Of a stretch of 38,480 nt of DNA, positions 25,611 through 33,964 are shown piece after piece. The translations under genes were made by a program, and so were the position numbers. Numbering within the stretch: the first letter of the stretch is position 1; the number at the start of each line of letters is the position of its first letter. This DNA is from Flavobacteriales bacterium (GTDB taxonomy: Bacteria > Bacteroidota > Bacteroidia > CAIKAF01), in NCBI GenBank assembly GCA_025055635.1, contig JANWWQ010000014.1, positions 1 to 38,480 on the forward strand, given 5' to 3'. The notes under the pieces were generated by a model, which was not told the origin of the DNA, searched no databases, and was given only the letters and a program-made list of their open reading frames with translations.

Positions 25611-26188
25611 ATGAATTGAATATTTCTTTCCATCCAGGTACCTTAGTTAAAATAAAGCCAAGGTTCACCCCTTTTTAATCGCCGAAGGTGCATCCTTTCT
25701 CTGAAAAGATTATTCCCTCCACAGATGACTCATGAGGCTGCCAATAAACCTTTCAATGAAACTTATGCTTCCAACAAATAGATTGCTGCTGAGTGTTGTG
25801 GTATGTAGTAGATTTCGATCGAGTCTTTTAATTATGGGTTTTTTAGAATGCATGGGGCCATATGCCACCTCAACCAGGCTTTGCACAAGACAGCAGGACA
25901 TAGATTTTTTACTACTCCCATAAAATCTTCACGCATCTTCAAACTATTAAAATGGGTTGGTAGGCAATTTTGCGCTGATCTATCTTACGTCTTTTACAAT
26001 TGAGGACTGACGGCCCGACGGTATGCCGGACGGTGCGTGCTTGATATATCAAATCCTCTGGTTCAGCCTGGCGGGAACCGCACAACACCCCCTTGAAATC
26101 ATTATGGGCTCAGCCTTGTGAGGCCGGCCTAAGAACATTTCTAAACCATCCAAAAAACCATTAATACGTTAGCCTGCAGCACCATTTT
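25611..26188. other. Long region without identifiable gene; GC-rich core and palindrome
   Basis: This 578-bp spacer lies between convergent genes. Short frames of about 63 codons exist on both strands at 25710-25923, but neither resembles a protein I know. From about 26004 to 26130 the DNA becomes GC-rich, with several short stems: the perfect palindrome TTGATATATCAA (26041-26052), GGTTC...GAACC (26060-26079) and GCCTTGTGAGGC (26113-26124). A weak stem ACCTT/AAGGT (25640-25664) follows the T9SS gene. It could be a small structured RNA, a long 3' region or a relic of a lost gene. It does not fit tRNA, tmRNA, 4.5S or RNase P RNA by eye. Confidence 0.4.
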
Positions 26189-27877
26189 TCACTTGTAAAT
26201 ACGCCTCCGAATGATGGCATACAATACAATGATGAATAAACATCCAGCCGTCACATAACCAAAAATACTCACTACTGGAAGGCCATATGCACCACGCAAT
26301 TCGGGAGGAAAAGAAACGGTGGCCAAAATAGAAGCACCGATTAGTAGGGCGCAAATGATGAATGTAAAGATCAGCCGATTGGTAAGGGAATCCAGTTTTT
26401 TAAGGAGATATCCATACCCTTGAAGCTCCACTTCCATATGAAAACGACCTTTACGGGCAATACGAAGAAACTCCCGCACCTCAAGAGGAAAATTGCTGAG
26501 AAAACCCACGACCTGCTCTCCGCGGTACTGCACCTCACTCAGCACATTTTGAGGTTTCCATTGATCCTGAAGAATTTTGGCCCCAAAAGGTTTTACGTAT
26601 TTATAGGTTTCAAAATCCGGATACATGATGCGCCCGATGCCTTCCAGGATGGCCAGGGCCCTGAAAATCAAGAAAATACCAGGGGGTACCACCATGCGGT
26701 AACGCTTGAAAATTTGCTGAAGGTCGGCCGTGAGTTCAGCTAAGCTACCCTCCGCCACGCTCAACTGGGCGTATTCGTCTATGATCTCCTGCAGGTCGCT
26801 CTCAAACTGACGCATATCGTGTATTTCATCCTCTATAGCCAGGCGTTTCAGATTGTTCGCCATCATTCGGGCATCGTTAGAAGCCATGGCCACAAATACA
26901 TTCGCAAAGGCATAGCGGTCTTTACGGGAAAGCATACCCACCATACCAAAATCCAGCAGGCAGATCGTGCTATCCGGGCGAACTAGTACATTCCCAGGAT
27001 GCGGATCCGCATGGAAAATGCCAAATTCAAAAATTTGTGTCAGGTAAATTTGAAAACCATTAACTACCACAGAACGGGGGTCAATCCCCCAAGCCCGTAG
27101 CTGCTTAACATCCGTGAACTTGCAACCCGAAACGTATTCAATCACCAATACCTTGTCCGTGCTGTATTCTCTATAAGGCTTAGGGATGTAAAAGTTGCGG
27201 TAATTTTTATACAACTCTCGGAAGCGCACCATGTTGCGCGCCTCATTGTGATAGTCCAGCTCTTTGAGAATACTTTTTTCAAAGGCTGCCAGGATGTCTT
27301 GGGCGTTGAGAATCCCTTGTTTTTTAAGGTAGCGGTCAGCCCGCCGCACGATTTCATGGAGCAGTGCGAGGTCCCGCTCTATCATTTCCCTGATACCAGG
27401 CCGTTGAATTTTCACCACTACGTCTCGCCCTCCGATTAATCGGGCCTTATGCACCTGGCCTATGGAAGCCGAGGCCATTGGAACGGGATTAAATTCTTCA
27501 AACAAGGAACCCAACGGTTGTCCGGTTTCATACTCTAAAATGGAAATGGCCTCCTCTGAGGAAAAAGGTGGCACGCGATCTTGGAGCTTCTCAAATTCTT
27601 TTACCAAAGGCTCAGGAATGATATCGGGACGATTGCTCAATACCTGCGCCATCTTAACGAAGGTGGGCCCTAGTTCCTCGGCTGCCATCCGGATGCGTTC
27701 CCAACGGGTATACTGAAGGGCGGGTTTATCCTGCCGCAGCCAGCGAATCCGTAAATTTTCGGGAACGAAGTTGCGCAGCGTACTATTAGCCACTAAATCT
27801 TCAAAGCCGTATTTCACTAAAACGGCTATTATCTGACGTAGCCGACCCAGATTACGCCAGGTGGTATTAAAGCCCAT
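26189..27877 (-). CDS. ABC1/UbiB-family atypical kinase
   Basis: A 562-residue protein of the AarF/UbiB/COQ8 family, linked to quinone biosynthesis or lipid homeostasis through ATPase-like activity. Visible motifs: the N-terminal extension KMAQ at 75-78 where the family has KxGQ, the Ala-rich nucleotide loop ASASIGQVHKA (135-145), the lysine in VVVKIQRP (156), the catalytic loop HADPHPGN (289-296) and the metal motif LLDFG (309-311). The C-terminus carries two predicted transmembrane helices, so it is membrane bound. The Ala for Gly in KxGQ is notable. The start lies 10 nt behind an exact -7 element. Confidence 0.92.
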   Translation of the reverse strand: MGFNTTWRNLGRLRQIIAVLVKYGFEDLVANSTLRNFVPENLRIRWLRQDKPALQYTRWERIRMAAEELGPTFVKMAQVLSNRPDIIPEPLVKEFEKLQDRVPPFSSEEAISILEYETGQPLGSLFEEFNPVPMASASIGQVHKARLIGGRDVVVKIQRPGIREMIERDLALLHEIVRRADRYLKKQGILNAQDILAAFEKSILKELDYHNEARNMVRFRELYKNYRNFYIPKPYREYSTDKVLVIEYVSGCKFTDVKQLRAWGIDPRSVVVNGFQIYLTQIFEFGIFHADPHPGNVLVRPDSTICLLDFGMVGMLSRKDRYAFANVFVAMASNDARMMANNLKRLAIEDEIHDMRQFESDLQEIIDEYAQLSVAEGSLAELTADLQQIFKRYRMVVPPGIFLIFRALAILEGIGRIMYPDFETYKYVKPFGAKILQDQWKPQNVLSEVQYRGEQVVGFLSNFPLEVREFLRIARKGRFHMEVELQGYGYLLKKLDSLTNRLIFTFIICALLIGASILATVSFPPELRGAYGLPVVSIFGYVTAGCLFIIVLYAIIRRRIYK

Positions 27878-27887
27878 GCAATAGGCA

Positions 27888-27895
27888 CAAAAATA
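27888..27895 (-). promoter_or_regulatory. -7 promoter element of the ABC1 kinase gene
   Basis: The minus strand reads TATTTTTG, an exact match, 10 nt before the ATG at 27877; the predicted leader is about 5 nt. Confidence 0.65.
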
Positions 27896-27916
27896 GGCCT
27901 GGTTGGAGGCTCGGTT

Positions 27917-28348
27917 TTAATGATCTAACCAAAAGAGGGAATCCAGCAGAGGCAACAGCCTCTTGTCAATACGCCAAGCGTTCCATTGTCGGTCTTTACG
28001 CATAAAAGCATGCGCATTTCCTTGGCATAGGCTGAGCGGCACAGAAGTCACTCGCCCCCTGTCGTCCGTAAAACGAATCAGCTTGTCTAAAGGACATAAA
28101 TGATGGGGGTGTTCACTCACAACCAATGCATCCAGCCTTTTAAGCAACTGAAAGTCGTTCACCCGTGTAATCCATTGTTCTTTACCATCGGGAGTAATGC
28201 GTATGAAATCCGCATAAAGCCAGCGGCTTCCTTTGTTTTCGGATATACAGGACCCCCAAAAAGTCCAAAAAAGTAAAACAACGCCGGCAATTTTTATGTC
28301 CAGCCATATTTTCGCATTCCCATGGAAGAGAAAAAATACTTTGTACAT
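27917..28348 (-). CDS. Small predicted lipoprotein, unknown function, start uncertain
   Basis: A frame of up to 143 residues from the ATG at 28348. It shows a hydrophobic stretch ([16 protein letters not shown]) ending in a possible lipobox, then a basic, charged mature part of about 110 residues with [28 protein letters not shown] and the C-terminus [14 protein letters not shown] recognise no family. The first ATG lies inside the divergent acetyltransferase gene and gives an unusually long signal n-region, so translation may start elsewhere, perhaps at a non-ATG codon near 28300. The stop is 39 nt upstream of the ABC1 kinase start, which has its own promoter. Confidence 0.5.
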   Translation of the reverse strand: MYKVFFLFHGNAKIWLDIKIAGVVLLFWTFWGSCISENKGSRWLYADFIRITPDGKEQWITRVNDFQLLKRLDALVVSEHPHHLCPLDKLIRFTDDRGRVTSVPLSLCQGNAHAFMRKDRQWNAWRIDKRLLPLLDSLFWLDH

Positions 28349-28909
28349 GAAAGTTCTTATGTGGATGAGGGTGCGGTGATAGGGGAAGGCACAAAAATCT
28401 GGCATTTTTGCCATATCATGGCCCCCTGTCAGATTGGTGAACGCTGCAATATTGGACAAAACGTAGTGATATCCCCCCACGTAAGATTAGGGAACAATGT
28501 CAAAATTCAAAATAATGTATCGGTGTATACGGGTGTAATTTGTGAAGATGATGTTTTCCTGGGTCCAAGTATGGTTTTCACGAATGTTATCAATCCGCGC
28601 AGTGCGATAAACCGCCGAAACGAGTACCAGACTACCTTAGTAAAGAAAGGTGCCACTATTGGAGCCAATGCCACAATTGTATGTGGTGTCACGCTGGGTG
28701 AATTTTGCTTTGTAGGGGCTGGTGCTGTAGTAACGCGCGACGTGAAACCCTACGAGTTGGTCTACGGTAATCCCGCCCGTCACGCCGGTTGGATGAGCGC
28801 CTATGGGCACAGGCTTCATTTTGATGAAAACGGAGAAGCCCGCTGCCCGGAGTCTGGCCAGCGGTACAAGTTGGAAAACGGTCAGGTTAGGCCCCTGGAT
28901 AACCAATAA
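28322..28909 (+). CDS. WbbJ/WlbB-type sugar N-acetyltransferase (left-handed beta-helix)
   Basis: A 195-residue hexapeptide-repeat acyltransferase. Repeats run from about 14 to 150 ([58 protein letters not shown]), followed by the conserved [19 protein letters not shown] and [11 protein letters not shown] tail seen in WlbB-like UDP-2-acetamido-3-amino-2,3-dideoxy-glucuronate N-acetyltransferases. It probably acetylates an amino sugar for a surface polysaccharide, using acetyl-CoA. A one-mismatch -7-like sequence (TATTTTCG, 28307-28314) ends 7 nt before the ATG. The dTDP-glucose dehydratase gene starts 10 nt after its stop. Confidence 0.85.
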   Translation: MEEKKYFVHESSYVDEGAVIGEGTKIWHFCHIMAPCQIGERCNIGQNVVISPHVRLGNNVKIQNNVSVYTGVICEDDVFLGPSMVFTNVINPRSAINRRNEYQTTLVKKGATIGANATIVCGVTLGEFCFVGAGAVVTRDVKPYELVYGNPARHAGWMSAYGHRLHFDENGEARCPESGQRYKLENGQVRPLDNQ

Positions 28910-28919
28910 TCCTCTAAAA

Positions 28920-29984
28920 TTGCCAACCCATCATTCCAATATTCTCATCACAGGCGGCGCTGGATTTATTGGGTCACACGTAGTCCGTCTCTTCGTCCAT
29001 AATTTTCCTGAATCTCAAATTATCAACCTTGACAAGCTGACTTATGCCGGAAATTTAGCGAATGTGGCAGATTTGGAAGGAAAACCTAATTATCTCTTTG
29101 TGCAGGCTGATATATGCGACGCCCAAACGTTGGATGCCCTCTTTGAACGCTGGAAACCTACCGCCGTTGTCCACCTGGCCGCCGAATCTCATGTGGATCG
29201 CTCCATCCATGAACCCAACGTGTTCTTGCAAACCAACATAATAGGTACAACCCAACTTATGAATGTATGCCTAAAACACTGGGGTGAAAACCTATCCAAT
29301 AAACTTTTTTACCATATTTCCACCGATGAGGTGTACGGGTCATTAGGTCCTGAAGGATACTTCCGTGAGGAAACGCCCTACGCCCCCCAAAGCCCTTACT
29401 CAGCATCCAAAGCCGCGGCCGACCATCTGGTACGCGCCTTTGGAAATACATACGGCCTGCCTTTTATTATTAGTAACTGTTCCAATAACTACGGCCCTTA
29501 TCAGTTCCCGGAAAAGTTGATTCCGCTATGCATCAATAATCTTGTTCATAGACGTCCCTTGCCAGTGTACGGTAAGGGAGAAAACATTCGGGACTGGCTT
29601 TATGTGGAAGATCACGCAGAGGCTATTTTAACCATTTTTCAGCATGGCCGCCTGGGTCATACATATCTCATCGGAGGCCGCAACGAATGGCGGAATATAG
29701 ATCTAGTAAGGCGCCTCTGTCAGATTTACGATACTATTAATCCTTTCGGCCATCGCGATTCGGAAAAGCTAATCACTTTCGTAAAAGACAGGCCCGGCCA
29801 CGATCTGCGCTACGCCATAGACCCCACTAAGATTGAACAAGAGCTGGGATGGAAGCCTCGCACCACGATGGACGATGGGTTACGCCGCACCATACAATGG
29901 TACCTGGACAATCAAAAGTGGCTTCAGGGTGTTGTGTCTTGTGCCTACAGAGACTATTATAGACAGATGTATGAAGAAAGATAA
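28920..29984 (+). CDS. rfbB: dTDP-glucose 4,6-dehydratase
   Basis: A 354-residue extended SDR. The NAD-binding motif GGAGFIG is at about 12-18; the catalytic segment STDEVYG and the YSASKAAADH Tyr-xxx-Lys pair are present, as are NNYGPYQFPEKLIP and the GHDLRYAID signature of the RmlB group. It makes dTDP-4-keto-6-deoxyglucose, the precursor of rhamnose and other 6-deoxy sugars. The TTG at 28920 is the start that fits family length; a longer frame from 28803 only reads through the end of the upstream gene. The partner genes rmlA, rmlC and rmlD are not in the window. Confidence 0.93.
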   Translation: MPTHHSNILITGGAGFIGSHVVRLFVHNFPESQIINLDKLTYAGNLANVADLEGKPNYLFVQADICDAQTLDALFERWKPTAVVHLAAESHVDRSIHEPNVFLQTNIIGTTQLMNVCLKHWGENLSNKLFYHISTDEVYGSLGPEGYFREETPYAPQSPYSASKAAADHLVRAFGNTYGLPFIISNCSNNYGPYQFPEKLIPLCINNLVHRRPLPVYGKGENIRDWLYVEDHAEAILTIFQHGRLGHTYLIGGRNEWRNIDLVRRLCQIYDTINPFGHRDSEKLITFVKDRPGHDLRYAIDPTKIEQELGWKPRTTMDDGLRRTIQWYLDNQKWLQGVVSCAYRDYYRQMYEER

Positions 29985-30183
29985 AAAAATAAAATTTTAA
30001 TCTTTTAAAATCTATGTACTTGGAATTTCAAATATTTCTAGTTTAAACCTAATTCCTAAATTGAAATAATAATGAGCAAAATTTAATATTTAAGAACAAT
30101 TAAAAATTAAAATCTAGAATTAGAAATATATAAAGAATTTCCCTCAATTATTCGAAATAAAAATTAAGTAATAAAATCCAATT
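29985..30183. other. Very AT-rich convergent spacer
   Basis: This 199-bp spacer separates the convergent rfbB and MerR genes. It is almost entirely A and T, with several short A/T inverted repeats that could serve as bidirectional terminators. No gene is seen. Confidence 0.4.
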
Positions 30184-31116
30184 TTAATTGAGGCGATTGG
30201 GAGTACTTGAAAATTGTTTAAAGTGTGCAGTCCGATCTCCATTTACAAACCTTATAAGACTTTCGGCATCGGAAATACGGATTACGTTTCCTTTTAATTT
30301 ATAGTATTGGTGGCATCCACCTGTGACAATTAAGGGAAGATTAGGGAATTCATCTAACAGATTTTGAAGAAAGCACTCCACACGATCTTTGTTGATAGTG
30401 CTTGTGAGAGCTGTGAAAAGATAATCGGGGGAAGATTGCACAATGATTTTCTTTAAATCTTCATATGGCATAGATTGCCCTAAATACAACGTGCGCCGAC
30501 CCCTGGATTTAATTATGTACTTACTAAACAGTAGACCGAGTTCATGCATCTCTCCTTCAGGAAGAAAAAGCAAATATTTTTCTTGGTCTGAAATCTGTTG
30601 ATTTTTTAATTGGTCAATAGCAACGATGATTTTACGACGCACCAGATTACTGATGAAATGTTCCTGAGCCACGTTGGCCTGTCCACTGGCCCATAAAACA
30701 CCCACGCGCTCCATCAAAGGAATAAGAACATGCAGCATTAAACCTTCAAAACCTATTCGCATTAGGCACATCTCCACCACCTCTTCAAATCTTTTTTCAT
30801 TCAGATCCAGCATCGCTTTGATTAGCTCACTCACCTGAACTTCATAGAATGACGCCTCTCCTGCTGGGCCGGTGGCAATTTGGTTCACCAGCCGGGCTAT
30901 TTCATCAGGAGTCATGGCGCTTATGTGTGACACCTTATAGCCAGATTTCAGCAATGAGGAAATATTTAAGAGGTATTTAAGCTGATCGGCATCGTAAAAT
31001 CTGATACGGGTGTCCGTTCGGTGAGGAGTTATAAACTTATACCTCTGTTCCCAGATACGAAGAGTATGGGCTTTAATGCCCGTCAAGTTCTCTACATCTC
31101 GGATAGAGTAAAACAT
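30184..31116 (-). CDS. MerR-family regulator with cobalamin-binding domain (CarH/LitR-like)
   Basis: A 310-residue regulator. An N-terminal MerR winged helix (1-70: YSIRDVENLTGIKAHTLRIWEQRY) is followed by a four-helix B12-binding cap and a Rossmann-like cobalamin domain. The photoreceptor signature W-x9-EH is intact (Trp142, Glu152, His153), and the lower-ligand motif reads EMHELG with His191, where the family has DxHxxG. CarH-type proteins bind adenosylcobalamin, repress carotenoid and stress genes in the dark and release DNA when light breaks the Co-C bond. It lies 53 nt behind metK on the same strand; a one-mismatch -7 (TGCCTTTG, 31154-31147) may start its own transcript. Confidence 0.9.
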   Translation of the reverse strand: MFYSIRDVENLTGIKAHTLRIWEQRYKFITPHRTDTRIRFYDADQLKYLLNISSLLKSGYKVSHISAMTPDEIARLVNQIATGPAGEASFYEVQVSELIKAMLDLNEKRFEEVVEMCLMRIGFEGLMLHVLIPLMERVGVLWASGQANVAQEHFISNLVRRKIIVAIDQLKNQQISDQEKYLLFLPEGEMHELGLLFSKYIIKSRGRRTLYLGQSMPYEDLKKIIVQSSPDYLFTALTSTINKDRVECFLQNLLDEFPNLPLIVTGGCHQYYKLKGNVIRISDAESLIRFVNGDRTAHFKQFSSTPNRLN

Positions 31117-31169
31117 CTCGGCTTAAGGAATATTCCCTACTTGTAACAAAGGCAGCCGGCAAAATGTTT

Positions 31170-32492
31170 TTACAGAAAAGAACCGAATTCCTTTTTGAGT
31201 AGATCTGTCATGTCGGTCTTTTCCCAGGGAAACAACTCTACTGTGAGGATTTTCTTCTGAAGTGTGCCGTTCTCTTGCCGACAAAATTCTTTGGTCACAC
31301 GTTGGGGTTTCCGGCCCATGTGGCCATATGCAGCAGTCTCCAGATAAATGGGAGTGCGCAGGTTGAACCTTTGCTCTATGTCGTAGGGGCGGAGCGGATA
31401 TATTTCCCGGAGTCGTTTGCCAAGTTCATCGTCAGAAATAGAAAGCCGCGAAGTTCCAAATGTGTTCACATACAGGCTCACAGGTTCAGCCACTCCTATG
31501 GCATAAGATACCTGAACCAGCACTTCTTCACACAAGCCGGCAGCCACAAGATTCTTAGCCAGGTGCCGCAGGGCATAAGCCGCCGATCTGTCCACTTTAC
31601 TGGGATCTTTTCCAGAAAATGCGCCCCCTCCGTGAGCCCCCCTGCCACCATAAGTATCTACAATGATTTTACGGCCTGTTAGGCCCGTATCTCCATGAGG
31701 ACCACCTATGACGAACTTACCCGTAGGATTTACATAAAATTGCCGGACGGTATCCAAAAGCCCCTCCAGATTTGTCCGGGTTTTCACTCGTGTCTGTGCT
31801 AAAGCCTCCCTAAGGCGAGGAAAAAGATATTGAAGCAGGTCTTCACGGATTTGAGCCTGCATGCGCTTTTCCGCCTCTTCAGCGCTCACCCCGGCAGAAG
31901 GCTTGATAAATTCATCGTGCTGGGTTGAAATAACAATGGTGTCCAGACCCAGAGGACAATGGTTGTCGTCATACAACACGGTTACCTGCGATTTGGCATC
32001 AGGACCCAGATAGGGCATGGGGCTCTGGGGCATCTTGCGTAAGGCCGAAAGCTCCCGAAGAATCATGTGAGCCAGCATGATAGGAAGAGGCATATAATCT
32101 TCCGTTTCATTGCAGGCATACCCGAACATCATGCCTTGGTCTCCTGCACCCTGCTCCTCAGGCCGAGCCTTGTCCACTCCCTGACTGATGTCGGGCGACT
32201 GCTCGTGAATGGCTGAGAGAATACCGCAAGAATGGGCCTCAAACATGTACTCAGCCTTCGTGTATCCGATGTCGGCAATAACCTTACGCACCACACGCGG
32301 CACGTCCACATAAGCGTGACTTTTTACTTCGCCGGCTACAATCACCTGACCCGTGGTGACCAAGGTCTCACAAGCCACCTTAGATTTGGGATCCCATGCC
32401 AAGAATTCATCCAACAAAGCATCTGAAATTTGGTCAGCCACCTTGTCAGGGTGTCCCTCCGAAACAGATTCAGACGTAAATAAATAAGGCAT
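31170..32492 (-). CDS. metK: S-adenosylmethionine synthetase
   Basis: A 440-residue MetK, which makes SAM from methionine and ATP in the cytosol. Signatures: [13 protein letters not shown] at the N-terminus, [25 protein letters not shown] and [19 protein letters not shown]. It is longer than the 384 residues of E. coli MetK because of an insertion near 190-240, as is usual in this phylum. I see no SAM riboswitch in the short upstream region; the -7 element is only 14 nt before the ATG, leaving no room for one. Confidence 0.97.
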   Translation of the reverse strand: MPYLFTSESVSEGHPDKVADQISDALLDEFLAWDPKSKVACETLVTTGQVIVAGEVKSHAYVDVPRVVRKVIADIGYTKAEYMFEAHSCGILSAIHEQSPDISQGVDKARPEEQGAGDQGMMFGYACNETEDYMPLPIMLAHMILRELSALRKMPQSPMPYLGPDAKSQVTVLYDDNHCPLGLDTIVISTQHDEFIKPSAGVSAEEAEKRMQAQIREDLLQYLFPRLREALAQTRVKTRTNLEGLLDTVRQFYVNPTGKFVIGGPHGDTGLTGRKIIVDTYGGRGAHGGGAFSGKDPSKVDRSAAYALRHLAKNLVAAGLCEEVLVQVSYAIGVAEPVSLYVNTFGTSRLSISDDELGKRLREIYPLRPYDIEQRFNLRTPIYLETAAYGHMGRKPQRVTKEFCRQENGTLQKKILTVELFPWEKTDMTDLLKKEFGSFL

Positions 32493-32506
32493 TTTCTAAA
32501 AGCCTG

Positions 32507-32514
32507 CAAAAATA
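32507..32514 (-). promoter_or_regulatory. -7 promoter element of metK
   Basis: The minus strand reads TATTTTTG, an exact match, 14 nt before the metK ATG; the predicted leader is under 10 nt. Confidence 0.65.
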
Positions 32515-32542
32515 AATTTCTGAATCCGAAATATCCCCGCCT

Positions 32543-32929
32543 TTAATTCAAAAATGCCGGCAGCATCATGGTCATCCGCGGTATCCTGACCGGAAAAGTT
32601 CGATTGGTGTGGATATCCCTGAAAATGTATTTCCCTTCCATCATACCGATGCCGGTTTCAAAATCGCAACCCGACCTATAAGTAAATGATTCGCCGGGGC
32701 GCAGTATCGGCTGCTCACCCACCACACCAGGCCCAAATACACTGCGCTTTTGACCTAGGCTATCGGTGATGAGCCAACTTCTGTAAAGAAGTTGTACCGT
32801 TCCAGATGAGTCGTTGCGGATAGTAATGTTGTATTCAAAAAAAGGCCTGCCTAGGTACCGCGACTCTTCAGCATTGAAGAGCGTACGCACCACCACTTCT
32901 ATACCGGATGTTGTAGAAGCCGCTAACAC
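32543..32929 (-). CDS. apaG: ApaG-family protein
   Basis: A 128-residue single-domain ApaG (fibronectin-III-like beta-sandwich). Strands FFEYNITIRN and VQLLYRSWLITDS are followed by the signature GVVGEQPILRPGESFTYRSGC, then GMMEGKYIFR and a C-terminal MLPAFLN. The biochemical role is unsettled; the protein is linked to Ap4A metabolism and stress by neighbouring genes in enterobacteria. The GTG at 32929 is the only start that keeps the first strand and lies 8 nt behind an exact -7 element. Confidence 0.9.
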   Translation of the reverse strand: MLAASTTSGIEVVVRTLFNAEESRYLGRPFFEYNITIRNDSSGTVQLLYRSWLITDSLGQKRSVFGPGVVGEQPILRPGESFTYRSGCDFETGIGMMEGKYIFRDIHTNRTFPVRIPRMTMMLPAFLN

Positions 32930-32937
32930 AGTAAGAG

Positions 32938-32945
32938 CAAAAATA
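32938..32945 (-). promoter_or_regulatory. -7 promoter element of apaG
   Basis: The minus strand reads TATTTTTG, an exact match, 8 nt before the GTG start; transcription would begin about 3 nt before it. Confidence 0.6.
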
Positions 32946-32982
32946 GTGTTTTTTTATTAACAGGACGTGCCCCCTGCGGGCC

Positions 32983-33000
32983 GGTGGCCGGAAGGCCGCC
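32983..33000 (+). repeat. GC-rich hairpin with GGAA loop
   Basis: GGTGGCC (32983-32989) and GGCCGCC (32994-33000) form a 7-bp stem with one G-U pair around the GNRA-type loop GGAA if transcribed rightwards. On the minus strand, just after the epimerase gene stop, the same stem has one mismatch. No T run follows in either direction, so it is not a classical terminator; it may protect or end the transcript of the upstream operon. Confidence 0.45.
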
Positions 33001-33011
33001 CTCCAAATCCC

Positions 33012-33962
33012 TCACGCAGTTTCAACCCTGCCTCCAGCCCCGACGTTTAGCAAATCTCTCAAAGCAGACTCCAGATCCGAAAAACAAAACTTATATCCGG
33101 TGCCCTTCCATTTACCAACGTCCATGGCCACACCGTGCAATACAAGATCAGCCTGCCTGCCTAAGACAACACGTAAAACCATGGACGGCACGGGCACGGG
33201 CACATACCAACGTCCCGCTACCCGACAAAGAATTCTAGTGAACTCAGCCTGGCTCACACATTGAGGGGCTGCCAGATTATACACCCCAGTGAGTTCCGGA
33301 TTATCAAGCCCGTGGCGTAAACTCAGGGCTACATCCCGCCGATGAATCCAGGAAACCATTTGGGTGCCGCAACCCAGCGGCTGTCCAAAAAGGAAGCGAA
33401 TAGGCCTCAAAATCCGGGGTAAGGCCCCATCCGCAGGATCCAGCACCACTCCTAACCTAAAGATCAATAGTCTAAAACTCTCCTTTCCAAAATACTTTCG
33501 GGCCGCTTCTTCCCAATGCTTGCACACTTCTGCAAGGAAGCCCTGACCAGAGGGCCAATTTTCATCTACCCTGAAACTTCCGGGCACGTGTCCATAGTAG
33601 CCTGAAGCCGAAATGGAAATAACCTTCGGAGATGCCGACCATAGCTCAACTGCTCGGGCGAGAGTCTCCAAGGCTTCCACGCGGCTGCGCAGGATGGCTA
33701 GCCGTCGGGCCTCCGTCCACACACCGCTTCCCACGTTCTCTCCGGCCAGATTTACCACGGCGTCTGGTGGCCAATCTTTAAGTGCCGGATCAAAGCACCT
33801 CTTCTCGGGTTGCCACTCAAAAATTTTGATAGGGCCTTTTCCGGAACTACCTCTGCGACTGAGCACTGCCACTTCGTAGGCATGGGAAGGTAAAATCTCC
33901 TGCAGAGCCCTGCCTACCAGCCCTGTGCCCCCTGCGATGAGTACTCGCCTTCTGGAGCCCAT
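33012..33962 (-). CDS. TIGR01777-family NAD(P)-dependent epimerase/SDR protein (SulA/YfcH-like)
   Basis: A 316-residue extended SDR. The nucleotide motif is VLIAGGTGLVG at the N-terminus; VVNLAGENV, SRVEALETL, SASGYYG and VSWIHRRDVA follow, all typical of the TIGR01777 (YfcH-like) group, whose substrate is unknown. In this group the classical YxxxK pair is replaced around SASGYYG. The ATG at 33962 follows the acyltransferase stop after 2 nt; an ATG at 33977, overlapping that gene, is also possible. The two are clearly one operon. Confidence 0.87.
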   Translation of the reverse strand: MGSRRRVLIAGGTGLVGRALQEILPSHAYEVAVLSRRGSSGKGPIKIFEWQPEKRCFDPALKDWPPDAVVNLAGENVGSGVWTEARRLAILRSRVEALETLARAVELWSASPKVISISASGYYGHVPGSFRVDENWPSGQGFLAEVCKHWEEAARKYFGKESFRLLIFRLGVVLDPADGALPRILRPIRFLFGQPLGCGTQMVSWIHRRDVALSLRHGLDNPELTGVYNLAAPQCVSQAEFTRILCRVAGRWYVPVPVPSMVLRVVLGRQADLVLHGVAMDVGKWKGTGYKFCFSDLESALRDLLNVGAGGRVETA

Positions 33963-33964
33963 GC

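Noticed and set aside
25710-25923. Overlapping 63-codon frames on both strands
   Set aside because: Neither has a recognisable family, signal or convincing upstream element; they look like chance frames.
26000-26130. tRNA, tmRNA, 4.5S RNA or RNase P RNA in the gene-free block
   Set aside because: None of the conserved sequence cores of these RNAs is present by eye.
32983-33000. Hairpin as an intrinsic terminator
   Set aside because: No T tract follows on either strand, so it is listed only as a stem-loop.
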